Positions 1 to 7,172 of a stretch of DNA of 30,295 bases are shown piece by piece. Position numbers and translations under genes: made by a program. The stretch lies in NCBI RefSeq assembly GCF_947253065.1, contig NZ_CAMXWS010000022.1:1-30295 (forward strand). Reading direction: 5' to 3'. Under the pieces are notes generated by a model. It worked only from the letters and a program-made list of their open reading frames with translations, searched no databases and was not told the DNA's origin. How positions within the stretch are numbered: position 1 is the first letter of the stretch; every line of letters begins with the position of its first letter. The stretch comes from an uncultured Corynebacterium sp. (GTDB taxonomy: Bacteria; Actinomycetota; Actinomycetes; Mycobacteriales; Mycobacteriaceae).

Positions 1-54
1 ATACCTCAGCCTTCCAAGCTGAAGACGCGGGTTCGATTCCCGTCATTCCCTCCA
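1..54 (+). tRNA. tRNA-Gly (anticodon TCC), 3' part
   Basis: Only the 3' portion lies in the window. The anticodon stem-loop is visible as TCAGC-CTTCCAA-GCTGA, giving anticodon TCC (glycine). The T arm reads GCGGG-TTCGATT-CCCGT. The 3' acceptor strand ends in discriminator T followed by an encoded CCA at 52-54; a U discriminator is usual for tRNA-Gly. The 5' acceptor strand and D arm are upstream of the window, so acceptor pairing cannot be checked. Confidence 0.9.
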
Positions 55-59
55 ATAAG

Positions 60-94
60 GCCAGCTCACACGCTATCGTGGGGCCGGCTTTTTG
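60..94 (+). terminator. Probable terminator after tRNA-Gly
   Basis: GCCAGCTC near 60-67 can pair with GGGGCCGGC ending near 88, with one A-C mismatch and a G-U pair, and a short T run follows at 89-93. It sits just behind the tRNA, where an intrinsic terminator is expected. The stem is imperfect, so the call is moderate. Confidence 0.5.
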
Positions 95-125
95 CTTTGC
101 GGGGGGCTTGTATGACCCCCAATGA

Positions 126-154
126 TTCGGTCATTTTTATCGGCACGCTAGAAT
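126..154 (+). promoter_or_regulatory. Candidate promoter of tRNA-Pro
   Basis: A -35-like TTCGGT (126-131) and a -10-like TAGAAT (149-154) are separated by exactly 17 bases, about 50 bases upstream of the mature tRNA-Pro. This fits a vegetative sigma-A promoter with a short 5' leader to be processed. Seen by eye only. Confidence 0.45.
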
Positions 155-205
155 CGTCTCCCGTGAGCCAGCCGGTGCATGATCGGTAGGCTTTCGGTCA
201 CCTTA

Positions 206-279
206 CGGGGCGTGGCGCAGTTTGGTAGCGCACCTGCTTTGGGAGCAGGGGGTCGCAGGTTCAAATCCTGTCGCCCCGA
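206..279 (+). tRNA. tRNA-Pro (anticodon TGG)
   Basis: The 5' acceptor CGGGGCG (206-212) pairs perfectly with CGCCCCG (272-278), followed by discriminator A at 279. The D arm contains GCGCAGTTTGGTAGCGC. The anticodon arm is CCTGC-TTTGGGA-GCAGG, giving anticodon TGG (proline). The T arm is GCAGG-TTCAAAT-CCTGT. The 3' CCA is not encoded (the DNA continues CAAA), so it must be added by the CCA-adding enzyme, unlike the tRNA-Gly upstream. Its position just before tig is typical of corynebacteria. Confidence 0.95.
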
Positions 280-282
280 CAA

Positions 283-304
283 AGGGACGCTTAGGGGCGT
301 TCCT
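283..304 (+). other. Hairpin between tRNA-Pro and tig
   Basis: AGGGACGC (283-290) pairs with GCGTTCCT (297-304), 8 bp with one G-U, around a 6-base loop. It lies 3 bases behind tRNA-Pro and 47 bases before tig. No T run follows on the plus strand (six A's follow), so it is a weak terminator at best. It could act as a tRNA 3'-trailer structure. Confidence 0.35.
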
Positions 305-351
305 AAAAAATACTTTGAACGATTACGCAATCTAGCCAGGAGAGAATTTCT

Positions 352-1752
352 GTGAAGACTTCCGTGGACAAGCTCAGCGATACTCGCGTGAAGCTGACCG
401 TGACCGTTCCGTTCGACGAGCTCGGCCCGGAAATCGACCAGGCGTACAAGGCCATTGCACAGCAGGTCAACATTCCGGGTTTCCGTCGCGGCAAGGCACC
501 GCGCCAGCTTATCGACGCCCGCATTGGCCGCGGCCCCATCCTGGAGCAGGTTGTCAACGACATGCTGCCGACCCGTTACGAGGCAGCCGTCACCGAGAAT
601 GACCTGAAGGTCATCGGTCAGCCGGACATCGACATCAGCAAGATCGAGGACAATGACGTTGTCGAATTCACTGCTGAGGTGGACATCCGTCCGGAGATCG
701 AGGTCCCGGACTTCTCTAAGATCTCCGTTGAGGTCCCGGCACTGAAGATCGACGACGAAGCAGTCGACGAGGAGTTGGACAACCTCCGTGCACGCTTCGG
801 TGAGCTGAAGAACACCCGTCGCAAGATGAAGAAGGGCGACTTCGCTGTTATCGACATCGAGGCCACCGTCGACGGCAAGAAAGTCGAGGAAGCTTCCACC
901 GAGGGCATCTCCTACGAGATCGGCCGCGACGACCTCATCGAGGGGCTGGACAAGGCCATCAAGGGCCTGAAGACCGGCGAGGAAACCGAGTTCACCTCCG
1001 AGATCAAATTCGGTGAGCACAAGGGCGAAGAGGCCACCATTAAGGTCTTCGTCCAGCAGACCAAGGAGCGCAAGCTGCCGGAGCTCGACGAGGAATTCGT
1101 CCAGATGGCTTCCGAGTTCGACACCGTCGAAGAGCTGCGCGAGTCCACCAAGTCCCAGCTTGAGGAGTCCAAGAAGGCTCAGCAGGCAGCCGACATCCGT
1201 GACGAGGTACTCAAGGCTGCCCTGGACAAGACCAAGTTCGAACTTCCGAACGCAGTCGTTGAAGAGCAGGTTCACAACCAGCTCCACCAGCTGCTCGGCC
1301 AGATGGCTCACGACGAGAACGCACTCGCCCAGATGCTTGAAGCACAGGGCACGACCCGCGAGGAATTCGATAAGGAATCCCGCGAGCAGGCTGAAGAGTC
1401 CGTGCGCACCCAGCTGTTCCTCGACGCTGTCGCTGACCAGGAGGAGCCGGAAGTCTCCCAGCAGGAGCTGACCGACCACATCCTGTTCACCGCACAGTCC
1501 TACGGCATGGACCCGAACCAGTTCATCATGCAGCTGCAGCAGTCCGGCCAGATCGCCAACCTGTTCGCTGACGTGCGCCGTGGCAAGGCTCTCGCCGCTG
1601 CAATCTCCCGCACCTCAGTCAAGGACGACGAGGGCAACAAGATCGACCCGAACGACTACTTCGGTGAGATCGACGAGGATGAGATCGCTGAGGCTGAGGC
1701 CGCCGACAAGGCAGCAGCAGAGAAGGCTGAGGAAAAGGCCGAGGACAAGTAA
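352..1752 (+). CDS. tig: Trigger factor (ribosome-associated chaperone / PPIase)
   Basis: Trigger factor binds near the ribosomal exit tunnel and helps nascent chains fold. The 466-residue product has the family layout. An N-terminal ribosome-binding domain carries the signature GFRRGKAP at residues 43-50. An FKBP-type prolyl isomerase domain lies at about 155-240, and a helical substrate-binding domain follows. The last ~45 residues are rich in Asp/Glu/Ala/Lys, a low-complexity acidic tail as seen in actinobacterial homologues. The GTG start at 352 is preceded by AGGAGAG (338-344). A strong terminator follows directly. In corynebacteria tig is usually followed by clpP1P2; here about 11 kb of accessory genes separate them. 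A 443-codon reading frame on the opposite strand is a codon-bias shadow. Confidence 0.97.
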   Translation: MKTSVDKLSDTRVKLTVTVPFDELGPEIDQAYKAIAQQVNIPGFRRGKAPRQLIDARIGRGPILEQVVNDMLPTRYEAAVTENDLKVIGQPDIDISKIEDNDVVEFTAEVDIRPEIEVPDFSKISVEVPALKIDDEAVDEELDNLRARFGELKNTRRKMKKGDFAVIDIEATVDGKKVEEASTEGISYEIGRDDLIEGLDKAIKGLKTGEETEFTSEIKFGEHKGEEATIKVFVQQTKERKLPELDEEFVQMASEFDTVEELRESTKSQLEESKKAQQAADIRDEVLKAALDKTKFELPNAVVEEQVHNQLHQLLGQMAHDENALAQMLEAQGTTREEFDKESREQAEESVRTQLFLDAVADQEEPEVSQQELTDHILFTAQSYGMDPNQFIMQLQQSGQIANLFADVRRGKALAAAISRTSVKDDEGNKIDPNDYFGEIDEDEIAEAEAADKAAAEKAEEKAEDK

Positions 1753-1760
1753 GTCCCCCG

Positions 1761-1821
1761 AACGTTAAAAGTTCCTAGTACTCGCGCTGAAGAGGCGTAA
1801 GTACTAGGAACTTTTTACGTT
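1761..1821. terminator. Bidirectional intrinsic terminator between tig and the catabolic operon
   Basis: AAAAGTTCCTAGTACT (1767-1782) is perfectly repeated in inverse orientation at 1800-1815. Five further pairs lie outside one T-T mismatch, giving about 22 bp of stem around a 17-base loop. A run of A on the left arm and T on the right arm means it can terminate both tig and the convergent operon that ends at 1852. Confidence 0.93.
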
Positions 1822-1851
1822 ATTAGGAGGGGGACGATTGGCGAAGTCGTC

Positions 1852-3054
1852 CTACTTTTTTCTACTGCTACGGGTAAAAGCAGAGATGCCAGTGATATCG
1901 CGGCCAACAAGAAGCGCCTGAATGGAGTCTGTTCCTTCGTACGTGGAGACAACCTCCATATCCGTCAAATGACGACTGACGTGGTTTTCGAGCAACAGAC
2001 CATTGCCACCCATCATGTCGCGTGCCTCGCGGCAAATGGATAGTCCTGCTCTTGCAGTAGCCATTTTCACCATGCTTGCTTGCGCCCCAGTAAATTCATC
2101 TCGTTGCTGCAGTTCTGCCATGCGGTGTGTCAGCAACTGCATTTGTGTTACCTGAGAGAGCATTCCCGCCAGCTTTTCTTGGATGAGCTGATAAGAAGCA
2201 ATCGGGGCTCCAAACTGTTCGCGTTCACTCGCATAAGCTGCAGCTAGTTCGAATCCGGCCATGCAGTGGCCCACAGATTCCCATGCGGCTCCACCGCGGG
2301 TAGCCGCGAGCACTCGATTGACACCAGCGAAAGACTCGCAATTTTCAAGGCGGTTCTCTTCGCCGACTTTTACGTTGTTGATCACAATGTCAGCCTGGAT
2401 GATTGAACGCTTACCAATTTTTCCTTCAATCGGGGTCGGATCGTAGCCTTGCGGAAATTCATCTCCTTCTTTTTCGATTACGAAGGCCTTCACTTGGCCA
2501 TCCGCCTCATCCCGGGCATACAGGACTGTGACATCTGCGGCATGACCGTTTCCGATCCATCGTTTATGACCGTTGAGGATCCAAGTATCTCCTTCGCGGC
2601 GAGCAGAGGTTTCCAATGAGACGGAATCAGATCCATGTTTTGGTTCTGTTAATGCAAAAGCTCCTGTTTTTTCGAGATTTGCCATTGCTGGCAACCAGCG
2701 TTCGCGTTGGTCCTCGTTGCCGAGCATGTAAATAGAGCCCATCCCGAGATTGGCATGCACGCCAATGAATGTGTTGAGAGATCCATCGATTCGCCCCATC
2801 TCTCGCGCAAGGATGCCAGCCTGGAGTCGTGACATTCCAGGACAGTCATATCCTTTGATGAAGGAGCCAATCACGTTGAGATCACGGAGTGGCTCCAGAA
2901 CTTCGTATGGGAATTCTGCCCGCTCCCAGTATTCGTTGATTACCGGCAGGACATGTTCTTCACCGAAGGCGCGAACGCGGTCTCGCATTTCGATGATCTC
3001 TGGATCGAGTTCACCGTCGAGATCAAAATAGTCTGCATGTGGGGTAATTGACAT
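1852..3054 (-). CDS. Acyl-CoA dehydrogenase, glutaryl-CoA dehydrogenase-like
   Basis: FAD-dependent alpha,beta-dehydrogenation of an acyl-CoA in the cytoplasm, passing electrons to ETF. The 400-residue protein has the family features: LTEPKHGSDS at the flavin/substrate interface, GHKRWIGNG, and catalytic-base Glu373 in STYEGTDSIQ near the C-terminus, the position used by glutaryl-CoA and isovaleryl-CoA type enzymes. Overall it resembles glutaryl-CoA dehydrogenase. In my alignment from memory, however, the arginine of human GCDH (Arg94, in GYRSAM) that binds the distal carboxylate is Asn94 here, so decarboxylating glutaryl-CoA oxidation is doubtful. The start at 3054 has AGGAAG just upstream. 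It is the last gene of the seven-gene operon, 13 bases after the CoA-transferase, and ends beside the shared terminator. Confidence 0.9.
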   Translation of the reverse strand: MSITPHADYFDLDGELDPEIIEMRDRVRAFGEEHVLPVINEYWERAEFPYEVLEPLRDLNVIGSFIKGYDCPGMSRLQAGILAREMGRIDGSLNTFIGVHANLGMGSIYMLGNEDQRERWLPAMANLEKTGAFALTEPKHGSDSVSLETSARREGDTWILNGHKRWIGNGHAADVTVLYARDEADGQVKAFVIEKEGDEFPQGYDPTPIEGKIGKRSIIQADIVINNVKVGEENRLENCESFAGVNRVLAATRGGAAWESVGHCMAGFELAAAYASEREQFGAPIASYQLIQEKLAGMLSQVTQMQLLTHRMAELQQRDEFTGAQASMVKMATARAGLSICREARDMMGGNGLLLENHVSRHLTDMEVVSTYEGTDSIQALLVGRDITGISAFTRSSRKK

Positions 3055-3067
3055 TTTTCTTCCTTTC

Positions 3068-4219
3068 CTATTTCTTCGGGGGAACCGTTTGAATCCAATC
3101 GAGGATGTTCGAACGATCGCCGTCGAGCTCGGGGGCAGGGGAGTTGTATTGAATAGAGCCGGAGGAGAATGAGAGCGGATTAGCGGTGTAGGGCTCCCCG
3201 TTGATATTCACAACGGGTTCAAGTCCGAGTCTCTCTGCATAATCGACACCTTCGGGAATGGTGCGAATCAGACCACAAGGCACATTCTTCGCACTGAGTA
3301 GTGGAATCCACTCCTCGGCTGTTTTTGCACTTAGGAGGTCTTCGAGATTTTCACGCAATTCTTCTCGGTTGTGATTGCGTTGCTTTACCGATTCGAACCT
3401 TTCGTCAGTAGCAAGCCCGGGTGCGCCAAGCACATCCACCATGGATGCGAATTGACGGTTGTTTCCGATCGTGATGATCAGTGGGCGATCCGCTGCTTGA
3501 AACGGGCCATATGGGAATAGCGATGGATGATCGTTGCCTTGACGCATTGGAGTTACTTCTGCTGCTACAGCTGCAGAAGTGGCGTTCACCATCGATGACA
3601 AAGCGGTGGACATCAAGTTTGTTTCGACACGTCCGCCACCATTTCGAAGTGCCGCGAGGATTCCCATGGCGAGGTGAACACCGGCAAACACATCAAAAAT
3701 TGCAAAGCCGGCACGTTGAGGATCTCCCTGCGGTGAGCCAGTGATTGACATGAAACCACTCGCTGCCTGCGCCACCATGTCATACCCCGGCAGAGACGCC
3801 CCGGCTCCGGTGCCGAAACCAGTAACCTTGGCATGCACCAAATTAGGCCAGCGTTTCTCAATATCTTCGGGTCCAAGACCAAACTTGTCCAAACTACCGA
3901 TACGAAAATTCTCAACGAAGACATCAGCACGATCAATGATTGCGTATGCAGTCTCCCTATCTTCAGGATCGTTGAGATCCAAGGCAATCGATTGTTTGTT
4001 TCGGTTCACTGACATGAAATAGGTGCTCTTGCCGTCCCGTTCTGGCGGCATCCACTGTCGAGCTTCGTCACCAGTAGGAGCTTCTACTTTGATGACGGTG
4101 GCTCCCATATCAGCAAGCATCATCGTTGCGTAAGGTGCCGCGAGAACTCTAGAGAAGTCAGCAACAACCAGTCCCGCTAACGGGCCGGCGTTGGGAGCTG
4201 AGGAAGCATTCTTAACCAT
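3068..4219 (-). CDS. Class III CoA-transferase (CaiB/BaiF family)
   Basis: Members of this family move CoA between carboxylic acids through an aspartyl-CoA anhydride, so this is the likely substrate-activation step; no acyl-CoA ligase is present in the operon. The 383 residues are normal for the family. Recognisable parts are DFSRVLAAPYATMMLADMGA near the N-terminus, IKVEAP (43-48), VENFR (about 102-106) and PGYDMVAQAASG (144-155). The presumed nucleophile is Asp176 in AIFDVFAG, aligned with the catalytic Asp of formyl-CoA transferase and alpha-methylacyl-CoA racemase. A racemase role is possible in principle, but the operon context favours a transferase, for example of the succinyl-CoA:glutarate type. 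The donor and acceptor acids are unknown. The 62-base gap to the upstream gene is the widest in the operon. Confidence 0.88.
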   Translation of the reverse strand: MVKNASSAPNAGPLAGLVVADFSRVLAAPYATMMLADMGATVIKVEAPTGDEARQWMPPERDGKSTYFMSVNRNKQSIALDLNDPEDRETAYAIIDRADVFVENFRIGSLDKFGLGPEDIEKRWPNLVHAKVTGFGTGAGASLPGYDMVAQAASGFMSITGSPQGDPQRAGFAIFDVFAGVHLAMGILAALRNGGGRVETNLMSTALSSMVNATSAAVAAEVTPMRQGNDHPSLFPYGPFQAADRPLIITIGNNRQFASMVDVLGAPGLATDERFESVKQRNHNREELRENLEDLLSAKTAEEWIPLLSAKNVPCGLIRTIPEGVDYAERLGLEPVVNINGEPYTANPLSFSSGSIQYNSPAPELDGDRSNILDWIQTVPPKK

Positions 4220-4281
4220 CTTGAAAACCCTTTCTTGCTCTGCTTCGGAGGAGTGTCATCTGGAGAATCTGATCTCTTGAA

Positions 4282-5142
4282 TTAAGAGTCGTAGGTATAC
4301 CAGCCCTGTCCCGTTTTCCGGCCAAGTTTTCCTTCGTTAAGCAAACGAGTGATTTCTTCATCTGGACGTGCACTTTCGTCGCCGGTCTGCTCGTAGCGTG
4401 CTTCACCGATCGCGTGAACTACGTCGATTCCCGTTAGGTCCATGAGCTGGAACGGGCCCATTGGATGACGCAGAGCCGTACGGCAGGCCTTATCGATATC
4501 TTCGAAGCTTGCAACGCCTGATTTATAAAGCGAGAGGCCTTCATCGCGGATGGCAGCGAGAATACGGTTTGCTACAAACCCAGGGATTTCCTTGTTGAGG
4601 CGAACGACCTGTTTGCCCATTTTTTCGGCGACTTCTGTAACCGAATCGAGTACCTCGGGAGCGGTGTTTTCGTGACCAAGCACTTCGCAACATTCCATGA
4701 TCAGCACTGGGTTGAAAAAGTGCATATTGCATACTCGTTCAGGGCGAATGGTGCTATCGGCGATCTGCGAAGAGACGATGTTTGAAGAATTTGTCGCAAG
4801 GATTGCATGCTCTGGAGCTTGCTTGCTCAATTCTTCGAAGATTGTTCTCTTCACAGCAATATTTTCAGTTGCAGCTTCGATGACAAGGTCTGCGTCAGAT
4901 ACGGCACGTGCCTGGTCTGTGCTGAAAGACAGACGTCCAAAGGCATCATCTACTTGATTTTGTGGTCTCTTGCCTTTAGTCACGTCTCGAGCCATGCGAC
5001 CGTGAAGCATTTCTTCGGCTTTGGAAAGCTGGTCGTCAGAGATGTCCACAACGGTTGTGTTGAAACCGTTTAACGCTGCAACCATCCCAATCTGGGATCC
5101 CATCGTGCCGGAGCCGATAATCACAATGTTTCGTACATTCAT
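4282..5142 (-). CDS. 3-hydroxyacyl-CoA (3-hydroxybutyryl-CoA-type) dehydrogenase
   Basis: NAD(P)-dependent oxidation of an L-3-hydroxyacyl-CoA to the 3-oxoacyl-CoA. The start chosen is ATG at 5142, preceded by AAGGAG, giving 286 residues, the usual length of stand-alone HbdA/PaaH-type enzymes; the open frame extends further upstream but only through the preceding gene. The Rossmann motif GSGTMG is at 10-15. The catalytic set is visible by spacing against the human enzyme: Ser120 (ATNSSN), His141 (MHFFNP), Glu153 and Asn192 (GFVANRI). The C-terminal half has the family RKTGQGWYTY ending. It starts 10 bases behind the enoyl-CoA hydratase. NAD versus NADP preference cannot be settled by eye. Confidence 0.93.
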   Translation of the reverse strand: MNVRNIVIIGSGTMGSQIGMVAALNGFNTTVVDISDDQLSKAEEMLHGRMARDVTKGKRPQNQVDDAFGRLSFSTDQARAVSDADLVIEAATENIAVKRTIFEELSKQAPEHAILATNSSNIVSSQIADSTIRPERVCNMHFFNPVLIMECCEVLGHENTAPEVLDSVTEVAEKMGKQVVRLNKEIPGFVANRILAAIRDEGLSLYKSGVASFEDIDKACRTALRHPMGPFQLMDLTGIDVVHAIGEARYEQTGDESARPDEEITRLLNEGKLGRKTGQGWYTYDS

Positions 5143-5152
5143 GGAGAACTCC

Positions 5153-5950
5153 TTAAAGATTCTGGTTTCGCAAATCCGTGTAGTCCGGACGGCGCTTTTC
5201 GATGAATGCGCCTGTGCCTTCAGCGCGTTCAGGAGAGGCGTACATAATTGATTGCCCCATTCGTTCAAGCAGCATTCCTGTTGCTTGATTGATGTCTTCA
5301 CCGTGTTTGACGACCTGCTTGGCAATCTCGTTCGAGAACGGTGCCCTCCGAGAGATTCGCTTGGCGATCTCCCAAGCTTTTTCAACAGGCTGCTCAGAGA
5401 AGTACGTTGCGATTCCGAGGCTGATCGCTTCTTCTCCCAAGACGCGGCGGCCCGTCAGGACGATGTCTAACGCGAGGCCGCGACCCGCGATTCGCGTCAA
5501 CCTTTGCGTGCCACCAGCGGCAGGAATGATGCCCAAGCCAGTCTCGGGGAGTGCAAATTGGGCATTCTTTCCTGCAACGCGAATGTCACAGGCGAGAGCA
5601 AGTTCAAAGCCGCCACCGAAGGCATATCCGTTGACTGCAGCGATGGTTGGGATCCTGAAATTCTCGATCCTGTCGTAAAGCCGCTGGAGGTCAGCAGTCA
5701 ATCCATCTTTGGGCTTGCGTTGTGCCAATTCTTTAATGTCGGCTCCAGCCACGAAAGCCTCATCTCCAGCCCCCGTGATGATCACAGCCACGACGGACTC
5801 TTGGCTTTCGATTTCGTCGAGATGAGCAGTAAGTTCTGCCCTAACTTCTGCGTTGATCGCGTTTTTTGCATCAGGACGATTTACCGTCAGCAGAACAATT
5901 CCTTCACGATGCTCCCTGTTAACCAGGTTGGTTTGATGGCTTGCGTTCAT
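5153..5950 (-). CDS. Enoyl-CoA hydratase (crotonase family)
   Basis: Adds water across a 2-enoyl-CoA to give the 3-hydroxyacyl-CoA. The ATG at 5950 lies 2 bases after the thiolase stop and has GAAAGGA upstream, giving 265 residues, standard for monofunctional crotonases. The oxyanion-hole segments AGADIKEL (69-76) and GYAFGGGFELALACD (108-122) are present. Both catalytic glutamates of true hydratases are conserved: Glu116 (GGGFE) and Glu136 (LPETGLG), followed by IPAAGGTQRL. Hydratase rather than isomerase or dehalogenase activity is therefore the best reading. The near-zero gap suggests translational coupling with the thiolase. Confidence 0.94.
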   Translation of the reverse strand: MNASHQTNLVNREHREGIVLLTVNRPDAKNAINAEVRAELTAHLDEIESQESVVAVIITGAGDEAFVAGADIKELAQRKPKDGLTADLQRLYDRIENFRIPTIAAVNGYAFGGGFELALACDIRVAGKNAQFALPETGLGIIPAAGGTQRLTRIAGRGLALDIVLTGRRVLGEEAISLGIATYFSEQPVEKAWEIAKRISRRAPFSNEIAKQVVKHGEDINQATGMLLERMGQSIMYASPERAEGTGAFIEKRRPDYTDLRNQNL

Positions 5951-5952
5951 GA

Positions 5953-7155
5953 CTAAATCCTTTCGATTGTGATTGCTTGACCTTGGCCGACTCCGACGCA
6001 AAGGGTGGCTAATCCGTGTTTTTCTTCTTCTGTTTCAAGACGGTTGAGAAGAGTGACAACGATCCGTGCACCAGAAGATCCGAGCGGATGGCCGAGAGCA
6101 ATGGCACCGCCCCATGCGTTTACCTTTTCCTCATCGAGTCCAAGCTCGCGGATGCAGGCGATCGATTGAGTAGCAAATGCTTCGTTGAGCTCGATCGCAT
6201 CGATCTGGCCGAGTGACCAACCAGCTCGGTCGAGTGCTTTCTTCGTGGCCTCCACTGGGCCAAGTCCCATGACTTCTGGCGCCAGGCCGGAGGTGCCAAA
6301 TGAGATCACTTTTGCGCGTGCTTTGAGCTGGTATTTTTCGACCGCAGCCTCGCTAGCGACGATGATTGCCGACGCACCATCATTCAGAGATGAACTATTG
6401 CCGGCGGTGCAAACTCCGTCACCTTTAGTTGCTGGCTTCAGTTTCGCGAGGGAATCTGCAGTGGTCCCCGGACGAGGTCCTTCATCTTCGGATACGACTA
6501 CTGTTTCGCCCTTACGCGAAGGCACCTCAACTGGAACAATTTCGGAAGCGAACTTTCCGTCCTGCCAGGCCTTTACTGCTCGTTGTTGCGACCGTGCACC
6601 GAACTCATCGGCTTCTGCCCTTGAGATTCCTTTCAGTGCCGCGACATGTTCGGCAGTTTCAATCATGGGCCAAGTTGCGCCTGGTTGGATTTCAGCGAAA
6701 CGTGGGTTTGGGAAGCGGGTTCCAATCGATGTGTTGAATGTTCGTCCCGGTGGAGACCAAGCTTTGGCAGGTTTTTCTGTGACCCAAGGAGCTCGTGTCA
6801 TTGACTCGACACCGCCTGCAACAACGATGTCTGCCTGACCCGATTTAATCATTGCTGTGGCGAATTGAATCGCGGTGAGACCTGAGGCACAGAGACGATT
6901 GACAGTAACCCCAGGAACAGTGTCGGGATAACCGTTCAGTAACCAAGCCATCCTTGCAACATTGCGGTTCTCTTCGCCCGCGCCATTAGCATTTCCGAGA
7001 ATCACTTCATCGACGGCTTCCGGCGGTACCCCTGAATCTTCAATCACACTTCGAATCACGAGCGCAGCTAGATCGTCGGGGCGCACGCTAGAAAGTGCAC
7101 CGCCATATTTGCCGATAGGGGATCGTTTTCCTGAGACGAGGAAAGCTTCAGACAT
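5953..7155 (-). CDS. Acetyl-CoA acyltransferase (thiolase), PcaF/FadA-like
   Basis: Catalyses thiolytic cleavage of a 3-oxoacyl-CoA, the final beta-oxidation step. The 400 residues are typical of a degradative thiolase. The active-site residues are visible: Cys89 (VNRLCASG), His356 (GHPLGSSG) and Cys386 (LCVGVGQG). The GNANGAGEENRNVAR stretch resembles the family that includes beta-ketoadipyl-CoA thiolases (PcaF/PaaJ), but I cannot assign acyl-chain specificity by eye. The ATG at 7155 is preceded by AAGGAG. The gene follows the TRAP permease by 17 bases, and its stop is 2 bases before the hydratase. If the substrate were 3-oxoadipyl-CoA, the products would be acetyl-CoA and succinyl-CoA, the latter being a possible CoA donor for the operon's transferase. 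Confidence 0.92.
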   Translation of the reverse strand: MSEAFLVSGKRSPIGKYGGALSSVRPDDLAALVIRSVIEDSGVPPEAVDEVILGNANGAGEENRNVARMAWLLNGYPDTVPGVTVNRLCASGLTAIQFATAMIKSGQADIVVAGGVESMTRAPWVTEKPAKAWSPPGRTFNTSIGTRFPNPRFAEIQPGATWPMIETAEHVAALKGISRAEADEFGARSQQRAVKAWQDGKFASEIVPVEVPSRKGETVVVSEDEGPRPGTTADSLAKLKPATKGDGVCTAGNSSSLNDGASAIIVASEAAVEKYQLKARAKVISFGTSGLAPEVMGLGPVEATKKALDRAGWSLGQIDAIELNEAFATQSIACIRELGLDEEKVNAWGGAIALGHPLGSSGARIVVTLLNRLETEEEKHGLATLCVGVGQGQAITIERI

Positions 7156-7172
7156 TGTTTCTCCTTAGTCTT

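Noticed and set aside
206..279. tRNA-Pro or tRNA-Gly as the attachment site of the accessory block
   Set aside because: The block starts beyond tig, about 1.5 kb away. I found no repeated tRNA 3' end near 12830 and no integrase.
148..1479. 443-codon open frame antisense to tig
   Set aside because: It runs opposite a certain tig gene, shows no family motif, is leucine/valine-rich as expected for the complement of biased GC codons, and overlaps the tRNA-Pro gene.
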